Shown here: positions 34,438 through 50,185 of the stretch, one piece after another | Layout: each line of letters starts with the position of its first letter | Numbering within the stretch: position 1 is the stretch's first letter | Origin: Athripsodes cinereus | Taxonomy: Eukaryota; Arthropoda; Insecta; Trichoptera; Leptoceridae | NCBI GenBank assembly: GCA_947579605.1 | Contig: OX388318.1 | Span: 26,336,098-26,400,097, forward strand | Direction: 5' to 3' | Length of the DNA: 64,000 bases | Notes under the pieces: generated by a model | What the model saw: only the letters and a program-made list of their open reading frames with translations | What the model was told of the DNA's origin: nothing | Database searches by the model: none | Translations under genes and position numbers: made by a program

Positions 34438-35345
34438 TGGCTATGGTTTCACTATTGATTTTGTGCATCTAGCATCTCGAGCAGTCCCCACCCGGAGATC
34501 CGAACGGGGGACTATTTTACCTCCGGAGAATTTTACTTGAGATAGAATCATTTGTTTTGCTGGTTCTTGGGATGCCACTTGGGCCTTTAATGTGGTAGTT
34601 TCCCGTTTCTTTCCACATCCTATGCCGTTGACCACGAAGGTTCTTCCGCCTTTGGAGATTATTTACTTCTCCAGGACAAGAGGGTGCCCTAGACAACAGA
34701 CGCCTGGTAAGGCGAAAGTTGGTGGTCAGCTTATTCCGGCCGACGCTCGGTCCCTGTCTATATTTGCCGACACGAGGTCGTTGCTCACTCCCCACCACGA
34801 GAAGGAAATAGATCAGGATTTTCCTTTCCTCAAACCTGAGACCAGAAGGCATTTTTCAGAGTTCTCCAGTACTTTTAGGGAGCCTCATGCAGAGTGAAGA
34901 AATTGCGCGTATTAACTGGTTGCTCACTCCATACTCCAACAGTAAACGACACAATCTTTCTCGGTCCACGCGGTCATATGCTTTCTCCAAACCCACCAAC
35001 GAACAGAAAAGCTTCTGGTCTTAACACAGAAATTTCTCTACGACCATTCTTAGGGAGTAGATCTGACCCTTTGTCATTCAAAAAACTCCTTGCGCATCCC
35101 ATATCTTACACTCAGTTGAATTTCGTAATCTCTCAATCTTATTCTACCATACAGTTCCCCTTTTGAACTCAGTAAGTTAATAGCCCGATAACTCCCGCAT
35201 TTAAGATTAAGTCTAGAGCCTTTCCTCTTGTATAGGGGGCAGATGATGGCCTTCTTCCAGTTTTCTGGAATACTGCCTGCCCTCCAACAAGTGTTAAATA
35301 TTTCCAGGCACCATGTGAGAGCCCTCGGTCCACCAGACTTATGAG

Positions 35346-35795
35346 TTATGAACTCAACTGAAACACAATCGGAATATATAATCGTGAATGCTATTTAAAT
35401 TAAATTTAAAAAATATATTTTTATACTTGGCAGCACCTTTTTCCATGGCTTGTAAAGTAAAACCTGCATAATCGTTTTAATACACTAGAAACAATAAGAA
35501 CTATTTTCTTTTATCATAAGTACCAATATTTTATACATTCTTGTATGAAATAGTACATAAGAAGCAATCGATTTAAATCCTTAAAGTTTTGTAGTGTAAA
35601 TGTTATTTACTTTTTAGAAATCAACTGACACGAACAAATGAAATACAGCAACGTCACTCTGCTCCGCTCTCTTGTCTGTGATTCGGTGCTCGTTCAGTTT
35701 TATATGGCCGCATCATATTAGAATCTTATTGTCGGCTTTGTGTTTGTGTGACTGTGATCGGCTGATCGTGATATATATTGAATTTAGAATTGATT
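35346..35795 (+). promoter_or_regulatory. Upstream region of TER94 (promoter expected here)
   Basis: This is the non-repetitive stretch between the LINE remnant and the TER94 start codon. It is locally less AT-rich at 35640-35760 than its surroundings. I cannot point to a TATA box or initiator with confidence, so this marks where the transcription start should be, not a recognised element. Confidence 0.35.
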
Positions 35796-40402
<4,607 letters not shown>

Positions 40403-40711
40403 ACCTCTGCTGCACACTAACAATTATACCACTCCACCTCCTCAAGGTGTGTGGATACAAAGTGACACACACACACATTACATTATTATCATTGTACTGA
40501 AGAGAGGTGGGAAGGAGGAAGAGGAGGAGGGTGGTGCACCCTGTGTGGAGCCTTAGTATATTATATACATATGCATTGGAGTGGGGAGGAAGCTTAGTTT
40601 GTATGCAAGGGGCTCAGTGGGCCCTGTCTATTAGTTTATATTATACACTATTAATTAATATTATCTTAATATTTTATAATTCCATACATCCCTTGTATTG
40701 ATACAATAAAA
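40403..40711 (+). promoter_or_regulatory. TER94 3' UTR with poly(A) signal
   Basis: After the stop at 40400-40402 the first clear AATAAA is at 40705-40710, followed by a T/GT-rich stretch (TTGTTCTTGTGTG at about 40726), as expected for cleavage shortly downstream. The predicted 3' UTR is about 320 nt. Confidence 0.7.
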
Positions 40712-40844
40712 TACATAAAACTTTATTGTTCTTGTGTGATTTGTCCTTTGACACAATCTAGTATTAGGTACCTACTCTTTACAATAATATATATAGGTAT
40801 CTAACAGAGATATACATATTATATTTACTGTGTCCGTAATGCAA

Positions 40845-40998
40845 GGAAAAACAAATGTTTTTCTACTATATTGATTTTTATTGAGTGAGAAGTTTTCCGT
40901 CTTAAGGTTTAACTTTCGAAAGTCACAAAATCCTAGTAAGACAAAAGATGTTTCTCGATAAAAATCAATATATTATAAAAACCATTTGTTTTTAATTT
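40845..40998. repeat. Foldback repeat between TER94 and RpL12
   Basis: AAAAACAAATG...ATATTGATTTTTAT at the left is the inverse of ATAAAAATCAATATATT...CATTTGTTTTT at the right, with small indels. It resembles a small foldback MITE. Confidence 0.55.
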
Positions 40999-41209
40999 AA
41001 TGGAGAAAGATAATAATTTGCTTGTCCTCAAGATGTCATTTTTTCAACCTAACGAGTAGTATGGTATATTTATAGGAAATGTGAGTGAATTGATATCTGA
41101 ATACATGGGCGTGCTAGGGAGAGGGAGCAGCTTAGAAAAAAACAATCTTAGACTTTTTACATTATTTTTTTCCCTTGATTTTCATGATTAATAATAATAA
41201 AAGAAATCT

Positions 41210-41419
41210 TTCTTCTTCTTGGTCCTCACCTTTATCCCATTTACTTGGGGTCGGCTCTTCTAGTCCTCATCTTGCAAGTTTTCCGATCCCCTGCGTCCTC
41301 GCAACGGAACTTTGCCTCGGGTAATAAAAATGTGTAATTAAATATATATACTATACTATACCCTCACGCCGTGTCCCAGGCGGGGTAGGCAGAGAGAACG
41401 GATAGCCATGTCGCTCTAT

Positions 41420-41455
<36 letters not shown>

Positions 41456-42848
41456 ATAATAAAAATCTTTATTGCACAAAAAATCAACAATTTAAACTAG
41501 ACAAATAAATTTTGTGCAATGGGTGAGTTTATCGCAGAAGCGTGATATCTCCCAACTAACCCATGATTAGTAAAGGATGTTAAATAAATGGGTACCCAAT
41601 TTTTGAAATTCAGCCATTGTCACCAGATTTAGTACGTATGGGAATTTTGTCCGATCACTTCAGACAATTTTCAATATTAATTTCGTCTACTTTTTTCGAG
41701 ATCTTTGGGGGTAACTGCCCTAGTTTGTCTGATTATAACAGGTCACAATATATTCCATTATAACCTGGAGATCGTCTCATTTAAAAGTAATACTTATTTT
41801 TATTTGCTATGAAGCAGGCAGCTTATGTGTTTAATATCCATTGTTTGGATACTACTGTAACTGTAAAGCTTGCATTTCAATATATTGGTGGTGGCCAACA
41901 TGTTCCACTAATCCATACTCGATCCCGAGGAAGTACCTTTGAAGGTTCAGAGTGAATCTGTCTGACCAATTTAAGATTCGTCTCTTAGCAAATGCTTATT
42001 GTGTGTCCCAGGAAAAATGACTTTCAGTTCTAGACATTCAAATGATTATTTAAAATTCTGTTTCTATCAGATCTCCTTTACCTAAAAGTTTTTGACCTAG
42101 ACACCATACTCTTAAACATAAGTGGCTAATTATGTTTAGGATATCCTGATCAACAGCTCTGAAGAAATGTGACTTAATTATAAGGTAAGTTGGTCCTTTT
42201 ACAAATATAAATTGTGTGTCGATTCTATAAAAAATTGAAATAAAACAAAATATGTAGCAATTTCGCAGGCGACCAATTTTAGGCTGTACTAAAACAATAA
42301 ATACAGTGTGGCACGCCACCCATCCTGAGTTTCTTTGCAGGAGAGAATAATCTGCATATTTATTACATGCACTAAGTTTGCTGGCTACCCCACTTGTATA
42401 GCAATGTGTACATCAGGAATAAAATAATTAACTATGGAATGTTACCTAGCTTAATTGATGTGGTTTTCCACTCTTGTATTCTTCATACCTTAGTGAATAT
42501 TAGAGGCTAGATAAAGTAGTTTCCATGCAAGCAATTTATATTAATCCCTAGTGTTTTATTACTGATTTGACCATGTCAGATGATTTAACAGAAACTGTAG
42601 AGTAAACACAGCAGAGCTACTTCCAGTAAGTTAAGTGAGACGACAAACTAATCTTAATTGGCACAGATAAGACAATCTACATCTAATCATGCAGTTAAGT
42701 TTGTTGGCTACCCCACTTGTGGGAGAGCCGCGATGATATAGCTGTAGTATGAGACATGACAAGTATAAAATATACACACTGCATTATGAAGGGAGGAGGA
42801 ATGAAACAACGTGATTGCATAAATTATAAAATATATATTAGTAGCAGT
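41210..42848. other. Intergenic repeat scraps between the convergent genes
   Basis: A LINE-end-like scrap is at 41215-41330 (CCCATTTACTTGGGGTCGGC). A family A tail lies on the minus strand at 41355-41405 (CCTCACGCCGTGTCCCAGGC then GGGGTAGGCAGAGAGAACGG). A (TA)n run is at 41424-41452. A reversed LINE 3' UTR is at 41456-41575 with GAGTTTATCGC. Scraps near 42310-42400 and 42690-42730 share a TTGCTGGCTACCCCACTTGT-like block (the latter TTGTTGGCTACC). I see no gene. Confidence 0.55.
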
Positions 42849-42853
42849 TTATT
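42848..42853 (-). promoter_or_regulatory. RpL12 poly(A) signal overlapping the stop codon
   Basis: On the minus strand GAA TAA ACT contains AATAAA (complement of 42848-42853), so the TAA stop lies inside the hexamer. No other AATAAA follows within the next 60 nt. This predicts a 3' UTR of only about 15-30 nt. Confidence 0.55.
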
Positions 42854-44188
42854 CAGGAATAGTGGTGACCCCTTGGTTGATTTCATCAATGATGTCATGG
42901 GGATTCCTGCCGTCAATGGTGCAGCCAACTGATTGGCAAGTGCCCAGCACCTCCTTTACTGTGCCTGACAGCTGCCTTGCCATGCTGCGGGCTCTCATCT
43001 GTTTAGCGATACTGATGATCTCCTCCAGAGACAAGTTGCCATTATGTTTAACTGCAGACATACACACAATCATATACATTATATGATATGAGACACAGTG
43101 AATACGGAGGAATGCATGTTTGGTCCACGACTCCTTATTTGTTATTCGGAGTAGCCGTGACAGGGAACGGATCCTGAGTCACGGGTTCCCCCCATCCGCC
43201 ACCCGGGGGGACGCGCCTGGTAGGGGTCACCTCCCCTCCAAGGGCACACAAGTAACACTTTCACACACACTCACATACAGCATTTTCGATACTTCAGTCT
43301 TACACTAATCTCAAGGTGAAATATTGAGTTGAGCATCTCCCACAAATGTGGCAGCAAACTGATTTACTATTCATATGTAAATTAATTTATCATTTAAACA
43401 GCATATTAAAAAAAAATGAAATGTGATAATTGTTCCATAATCCACAGGTACTTAAACCCTTGAGGATAAATGGTTTTACCCTTATGTCGGGTAACTATAC
43501 TCACTGTTCTTCTGCTTCTTGCGATCACGAGGTGGCTCCTTGAGAGCCTTAATTATTAGAGAGGCTGCGGAGGGCACCACCGAGATGGCTGCCTGCCTAT
43601 TCTGAATAGTCAGCTTCACGGTGATCTTCAGACCCTTCCAGTCTCCTGTCGCCTTGGCAATGTCATCTCCCACTTTCTTTGGGGACTGCACAAATATACG
43701 AATTATATTTCTGATATATTTAATAATTTGTTTATATTCACAACAAAAAAGTTAAGAGCCTGATCAGCCAACAATGTAAGTGATAATGTACATGTTCTGC
43801 TGCCTTTAGAACAGTTTCAGTACACCTAGGAACTTGGCTTCTCTCACGATTGTATCTAATGAGTAGCTAAATTTCGAATAATTCAGGCTGAAATGTCTAC
43901 TGACCGCCTGGAAAACTTGAATGACGTATAACCTCAAAATGCGTTTCCTATATCAGATCGAGAAAATAATTAATCAAATAACTTACCAGACCCAGAGGAC
44001 CAATCTTTGGAGCGAGAGAGGATGTGGCTCCTACTTCTCCACCAACACACCTCAGGTACACTAGAAAAATATTACACACATTGACATGACAGACGACCCT
44101 TCGATAGTAATCACAAGATCTATTGGAATATCATTAATTTCCTCCACTTACCAACTTTTACTTCAGAGGGGTCGAATTTGGGTGGCAT
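42849..44188 (-). CDS. RpL12: Ribosomal protein L12 (uL11), complete
   Basis: A cytosolic 60S subunit protein of the P-stalk base, contacting the GTPase-associated centre of 28S rRNA. Exons 5' to 3': 44152-44188, 43987-44060, 43505-43685, 42849-43051. They join in phase to 164 residues, the usual eukaryotic length. It starts [12 protein letters not shown], a standard RpL12 start; then [20 protein letters not shown] and [20 protein letters not shown], the N-terminal uL11 domain; [19 protein letters not shown]; and the rRNA-binding C-domain with [20 protein letters not shown]. No frame damage is visible. It is convergent with TER94. The stop codon overlaps the only nearby AATAAA. Confidence 0.96.
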
Positions 44189-44861
44189 TTTTGCTTATAT
44201 TATTTATAAATATGTTAAGATTATTAAGATTTAATCCGATATTTATAAAGTCGCAGAATCCGCGCTCCACCGCCGACCAGAGATGGTATTTGAAAAGAAA
44301 GAGAAGGGGATATAAACCATAGACTATGAAAATTTCATTGTACACTCGTTTACACATACTACGTTTACACACAGAGACACAGATTTCAATACTTAAAATA
44401 AAAATGTATGCGTTTACATGGAATTTCATCTTCTTCTATCTGTCATTCAAGGTCCTATCTGTTGTCTGTTCAGCTGGTCACTCCATCTCATTGGTGCACA
44501 TCCCGTTGTTCTATTTTGCTCTCCATACCTTAGGTTAGAACGAGCTTCTTCAGGTTGTCTGGCCCCTACTACGTGATGTGCCCAAATACATATAGGGGAC
44601 AGTCATTCCTTTACTATAAATTCTGTAAGGATTCAGAAATTTGTTCTATGTGCTATTCATGGTATGCGGAGTAGACTCTTCCAGCACTGCATTTCGAAAG
44701 TATCTATTCTAAAATCGTACATAATATATACGAGATTTGATGGTTCAGATTTAAAGAGGCTACTCAGAGCTCACTGCACGGGGATCCTCAAAATTAAGGG
44801 ATCGACGGAAAACCACTTAAGTTGGGTTAGTTGGAAGAGATCGCGCCTTTGCGATAAACTC
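44189..44861. other. RpL12 upstream region and LINE scraps next to the gap
   Basis: The RpL12 promoter should lie right of 44188. Positions 44425-44545, read on the minus strand, look like a LINE C-terminal scrap (RWSDQLNRQQ). Positions 44825-44861 (plus strand) match the LINE 3' UTR end GTTAGTTGGAAGAGATCGCG then TTTGCGATAAACTC, which runs into the assembly gap. Confidence 0.4.
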
Positions 44862-45061
44862 NNNNNNNNNNNNNNNNNNNNNNNNNNNNNNNNNNNNNNN
44901 NNNNNNNNNNNNNNNNNNNNNNNNNNNNNNNNNNNNNNNNNNNNNNNNNNNNNNNNNNNNNNNNNNNNNNNNNNNNNNNNNNNNNNNNNNNNNNNNNNNN
45001 NNNNNNNNNNNNNNNNNNNNNNNNNNNNNNNNNNNNNNNNNNNNNNNNNNNNNNNNNNNNN
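44862..45061. other. Assembly gap, exactly 200 N
   Basis: A run of 200 ambiguous bases, a placeholder length. It lies between a plus-strand LINE 3' end and the 3' flank of a minus-strand gypsy element, so the LINE tail and any 3' LTR are lost in it. Confidence 0.99.
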
Positions 45062-45167
45062 TGAAAAATGCAGGTTTTTCACTGATTTGGTTGAAATATT
45101 TTCCTTCCAGACCGCGTGATGTATGTATGTGGTCTGTCGACTGAGTTGTTAGCTTCCTCTGGATGTT

Positions 45168-45930
45168 CTATGAAGGCTGGTTTACATCCAACGATACTTT
45201 CTTTTGTTCTCCGTTTATTTTTAATATGGCAGTTTTGTCATCCCTCGAGCAAACTTCATAAGGCCCCTTGTAAGCTGGAAGCAAAGGTTTATATATTCTA
45301 TCGTCTCTCAAGAAAAAATGTGATGCCTTACCAAGTTCTGGATGTACGAAAATATTATCCTTGTGGTGATGTTTAATAGGTTTCGGTTTTACATTCCTCA
45401 TAAACGTTATAAGTTGCTGTGTATAGTAAGTTGGATCTGCATTTTCTGTGTTTTCCTGTAGAATGTCAGCTGGCATGCGCAGTGAATTTCCGAACATCAT
45501 CTCTGCGATGGAAAAATTATGGTTTTCTCGTATCGTGCACCTTAAACCAAATAAAATTGTTGTTAGAGATTTAGTCCATGGTATAGGGTGATGTGCTTTA
45601 ATAGACGTTTTTAGTGTCCTGTGGAAACGTTCTATAAGTCCATTCGCCTGTGGGTGATACGAATTGGTTTTGACGTGTTGGATACCTATTCTGCAACAGA
45701 AAGATTTAAAATCAGAAGATAAAAATTGACGGCCTTGGTCCGATATGATCTTCTCTGGGACGCCGTACTTTGTGATCCAGTTGTCCCATAAAGCACGTAT
45801 TATTGTGGTAGCTGTGATATCTGCTATTGGGATTACCTCAACCCATGTGGAAAAACGATCTATAATTGTTAAGCAATATCGCATACCTTCTGATGGAATA
45901 AATGGACCTATCAAGTCTTGATTTGAAGAT
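45168..45930 (-). pseudogene. Gypsy integrase catalytic core and C-terminus
   Basis: The frame continues the previous entry after the shift near 45920. The DDE residues are present: Asp in IIDRFSTW, Asp in IISDQGRQFL, and Glu in GLIERFHRTL. A C-terminal chromodomain-like or GPY/F-type segment follows (LPAYKGPYEVCSRDD). The stop at 45168 looks natural. As a separate frame without its own finger domain it would not be made. Confidence 0.8.
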
Positions 45931-48066
45931 TGTATGGAACTTTCCGTTAGGTAGTGGAATTGGAATAATTTGTGTTTTTGTGTGCTTGTGGATTTTTGCT
46001 TTTTGGCATGGTATGCACAGTTTACACCATTTTGTGCAATCACTTTTCATATTTTTCCACACACCTCTCTGGCTTATTGTTTTAATTGTATCCTTGGTAC
46101 CTGTGTGACTTAAATTATGGATACTGTGGAAAAATTGTCTTTGTAAAGTTTTCGGTATATAAGGTCTCATGTTACCATTATGTGTGTCAAAAATTATTTG
46201 CAAGCCTTGAAAATTGTTTTTTATTAAATTAAGTGAGTGATCTTTTGTTTTTAACATGTCTAAAAGTTCTATGTCTTTTAATTGCTCTCTGGATATTTCA
46301 TCTAATGATATGTTATGATTCATTTCTATCATTTCGACGCGTGAGAAAGCATCTGCGACAACATTTGATTCACCAGTGATATATCTTATATCGGTGGTAT
46401 ACTGGGATATATAATCAAGATGTCTCTGCTGTCTGGGTGTTTCTTTAGCATAGCTTTTTTTACTGAACATGAATTGAAGGGGTTTATGATCGGTAAATAC
46501 TGTAAAATCTCTACCTTCTAGGTAATGTTTGAAATGTCTTATAGTTTCATATATTGCTAATAGTTCTCGATCATAAGTGCTATAAGAGCATTGTGCCTTG
46601 TTAAGTTTTTTTGAGAAAAAACAGATTGGTTCATAATTATTTGATTCGTCTGTCTGTTGTATAACTCCACCAATGGCAAAGTCTGATGCGTCTGTCCACA
46701 CTGACAGTTTTTTGTTTGCATCAGGAAAACTTAACTTAGTAACATGTAATAAAGAATTTTTTACCTCTTCGAAATCGTTATTTGTGATTTCGTTCCATTC
46801 GACAGGTCTATTGTCGTTTTTGGTTGCCCCTTTTAGATAGTCGTTCAGTCTGACAAGCTTTTGTGCAGCCTTCGGTATAAATCGTCTGTAGAAGTTGGTC
46901 AGAGCGATGAATCTGCGGAGATCCTTTATTGTTTTGGGTTTTTTGTACTCACTTATGGCTTTTATTTTTTCTGGAGCTGGTCCAACTCCTGCTGCTGATA
47001 TTTCATATCCTAGAAAAATTAAGGATGATTTGGCAAATTGACATTTAGAAGGGTTAAGTATCATATCATTCTCCTGTAGTCTTTCGAATAGAGCAGTCAG
47101 ATGTCGTATGTGAGTTTTTTCGTCGGGTGACGCTATCAGAATGTCATCTTTATAGGTGTGTATTCCTTCTAGTCCTTGAGTGATGGTGTTCATGTGCCTC
47201 ATGAACGTCTGGCACGCACTGGTTACCCCAAATGGCATGCGTAAAAACTCAAAGTTCCCGAAAACGGTGGTAATTGCTGTCTTCTTGATGTCTGCTTCGT
47301 TGACAGGAATCTGATGATAGGCCCGTTGGAGATATATCTTAGAAAAAACTTTACAATTGTGCAAATCATTACAAATATCATGAATATGTGGAAGTGCATA
47401 TCTATCTGGCACTGTCATAGAGTTAAGCTTACGATAATCACCACAAGGGCGATATGTACCGTCACTCTTTTTTACCATGTGAAGAGGCGATGCCCATTCA
47501 CTGTTTGAGGGTCGGCAGATACCTTGAGCAACCATGTTCTCAAACTCTTTTTTCGCTTGCTTCAGCAGTTCTGGAGACAAACGTCGAGGTTTGAACATAA
47601 AAGGATTGCCACGGGTATCTATGTAATGTATTGTAGAATGTTGACAATCAGTATATGGTCTATTTATATCAATCAGTTTGGGATATTTTGCTAATAATTG
47701 ATGGTAAGGGTTATTTTTATCTAGTAATGAAACTGACGAAATATCATTATCAATACAGTTTGTGTTGTAACCTACGACCTTATGTTTATTAGTATTGTCT
47801 ATCAACATCTTGTTTCTAATATCTACAATTAAATTAAAGTGATTTAGAAAGTCTGCGCCGATAATTGCGCGTGGAACGTCTGCAATGATAAAGTTCCATC
47901 TGAAAATTTTCTTTAGACCGAGGTCTAAATTTAATGTGGTTGTGCCGAATGTCTTCACCACTGTCTCATTAGCTGCAAAGAGTTTTAGGTTATCTTTACC
48001 CTTTAAACTTTGGCGTAAACATATGGAACGCGGAACTAAACATAGTTCTGAACCGGAGTCAATCAA
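45838..48066 (-). pseudogene. Gypsy Pol: protease, RT, RNase H, start of integrase
   Basis: A 742-residue open frame. The protease active site is LIDSGSE at the very start. The RT has YRPCGDYRKLN, FGNFEFLRMPFGV and YKDDILIASPDE. The first catalytic Asp, expected in FSKIDL, is Tyr here (FSKIYLQRAYHQIP), so the RT should be dead. RNase H has WTDASD, YDRELLAIYE and FTDHKPL. The integrase HHCC finger is at HNLSHTGTKDTI...CKLCIPC. Near 45920 the frame shifts and the protein ends at 45838, while the true integrase core continues in another frame. Confidence 0.85.
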
Positions 48067-48146
48067 AAATGACGTACCTTGTATGCGGTCCTTTATGAAG
48101 AGACGAATTTTTGTATGCAGTTCACCCGTCTCGCTAGTGAACTGTT

Positions 48147-48380
48147 CTACAAGTTTTTTGAATTAGATGGTTTGTTTGATGTAAATGAGCACGGAGAAAT
48201 ACATTTGCGAGCTTTGTGTCCGAATTGCTCATGATAGAAACACAGTTTTGTACTATTATTACAAGTCTTTACATTATTATAACTACGATATTTATTTTGG
48301 TTATACTTGTAAGAAGCGTTGTTGTTTTTCATGGATGTATATAGGTAGGGGATGGAACGTTTATAGTAATTTGTATGAAT
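48147..48380 (-). pseudogene. Gag zinc-knuckle segment of the gypsy element
   Basis: The minus-strand frame reads LCFYHEQFGHKARKCISPC, the nucleic-acid-binding knuckle of this gypsy group. It stops at 48147 (NSKNL then stop). The downstream protease frame resumes in a different register at about 48140 (EQFTSETGELHTKIRLF), so one frameshift separates them; I cannot tell whether it is decay or a natural gag-pol shift. Confidence 0.65.
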
Positions 48381-48389
48381 GACAGCGAA

Positions 48390-50185
48390 GCCAAAAAGTG
48401 AGGAAGGGAAATCGACGGTGGCCATTTTGTATGAAACACTTTATTTAACATTTGTATGGGCACTGTATGGAGATTATTCACACAGTATCAGAAAACATTA
48501 TATTTACTTCTTAAAATAATTAAAATGCCACATAACTTAATATTTTCATATACATGATGAAATAGGGAATAGGATGAGTTAATAAAATTGAGTATTTCAT
48601 TTCAAAATCATTATTTATTTTTAAACTTTGTTTTCATATACACACAATATGGAGAGAATGAATGACAATTGAAGGATATATCTAAATGAATAATATAAAA
48701 CACGCGAACTTGCAAATGAGCGGGAAACTCAGGATATTTCGTAAGAATTACGTTTTTCTCCAACCTCGCAGAAAAACGAGATGTTTTTGAACACAAAACA
48801 CTACGTTTACTTGGTGTCAAATATTGGATAATGTCCAGTTTCTCCTTTCTGGATCCTTTGGAAAACTACAAAAAATGATTTTGTTTATAAACATGCTATA
48901 ATATCATTAACCTGATCAGATTTGTATGCATGAAACATTTCATTCTAACGGGTAAAAAAACCAAACATCAGATTGTAGGTTCTTTGTATTGTCAGATGAC
49001 AGAATGGAAAACAAGTTACATGTGTACATATAGGAGAATAAGGACAGATAATTACATAGAACGTTTATAACATTATTATGATCATTTATAAGTATACGAA
49101 TTATAATATAAACGACTTTAAAATCGCAATATATATTAAGATAAAAACTACAATACAAAACAACTTACCGAAAATATGACAATCCTGTTTCCTGCGAAAG
49201 TTGGATTGGATTTATAACCACAACCATTTATAGCGCACATCACCATGTTAATCATAAGATGATTCCTATTCTTCTAGATATAAAAACAAAAACCGATATG
49301 AAAAATTCAACTGATGTGCAAAAACTTGAAACATTTTTAAAACAACTAAACATACAAGGGTTGGTTCACGGGAGCATAAATGTCACTCGGCGTCGTTTGA
49401 CCTGAACGACCATGAAGTTGCAGTGAGTGGTGAATGTAATCCGGATAATCGTGAATAACTTAGAGCGTTTTATGACCCAATGTTATCGTAATGGCGCCAT
49501 TATTTTTTACGTCTTTTTATTATTTTTTTTATTGCTTTTATAACTTTTAAAATTTTTTTTTTTGGATTTACTTTTTGTTATAATTTCTTAAATTCGCCGA
49601 CGTGTAAAAGACGTAAATTATGAATATATTTAAATAATTAATATTTTTATTATTATTTGACTGGCGCCTTTTTATAGTAGCATTCAAGTACTTTTGTGTT
49701 TCTTTTAAATGATAAAAATATTTTTGTCTCTAACGAAGGAATAAATTATTTTAATAGGTATCTTTAAAATTAACAGTTAAAGTAATAACTACTTGATTAG
49801 TTTATAACTAATTGCTTTATACTTTTTTTTAAAATTATTCCATTATCTAACTTTCTGAGCTTGTATACTTCCCAAATACTTGTTACAAGTTTATATCCTA
49901 AATTTATCCAAACGAATTCACTGAATCAGCGTCAGAAATTATAAATGACAATTACGCAGAAATCGAGTATATTTTCTGAGACTATAATTCTTATTTTGTT
50001 ACACATTTTGAAAACATAGTAACATACAGTACATGAACACTATGAATGCGTACTGGCATTGTATAGGTACTTTCAAAATATGCGACGTCGACTGATCACT
50101 CGGTGACTGTCTGAACGCAGCCCAAATGCGACGCACCGAACAAAATTTATTTCTTACAAAATGGTCGTCATTCCCCTCCCCGCGC
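48390..50185. mobile_element. Probable non-autonomous insertion splitting gag
   Basis: The two edges show similar sequences in inverted orientation: AGGGAAATCGACG...CCATTTTGTATGAAA at the left and, inverted, GGGGAATGACGACCATTTTG then TAAGAAATAAA at the right. The 1.8-kb interior is AT-rich without a transposase-like frame. The exact borders and target duplication are not resolved. The gypsy zinc knuckle resumes at its left side. Confidence 0.4.

Larger units (their letters stand above)
31140..34883 (-). mobile_element. RTE-like (CFDP2-type endonuclease) LINE, defective
   Basis: 5' to 3' on the minus strand: a leader (34883 to about 34440); an AP-endonuclease (about 34437-33667) with a WNVRIL start, EMRWP, GDWNAV and SDHNMV motifs; an RT N-terminal part (33500-32553) with IREEFDLALKNLKNGKAP and YGFRRGVGT; the RT core (32262-31570) with the catalytic FADDIAMIAE; and a C-terminal part (31567-31155) with YGCETWCISERDKRRLEAFE and RRARWIGHVIRQ. 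The stop is at 31155, so the 3' UTR is only about 15 bp. Frameshifts, an A/T-rich insert near 33447-33530 and a LINE 3' UTR insert (32262-32553) break it. The flanking duplication is CTCATG (31134-31139 and 34884-34889). Confidence 0.82.
30977..35345 (-). mobile_element. LINE family A copy split by an RTE-like LINE
   Basis: The 5' part is at 34890-35345 (minus strand: CPLYKRKGSRL, then [20 protein letters not shown] residues at its end). The 3' part is at 30977-31133 (VNNALSEWFTLTKRLKQDC, SPWLFNLFFYYGMRP). Both match the RT at 21738-22320. Removing 31140-34883 and one CTCATG gives a junction that lines up with the 22148-22190 copy with no gap. This is an RT-only remnant with stops. Confidence 0.75.

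Noticed and set aside
41424..41452. (TA)n run as an origin or regulatory site
   Set aside because: Plain microsatellite beside repeat scraps.
47885..48166. Plus-strand frame over the protease region
   Set aside because: Shadow of the gypsy Pol frame on the opposite strand.
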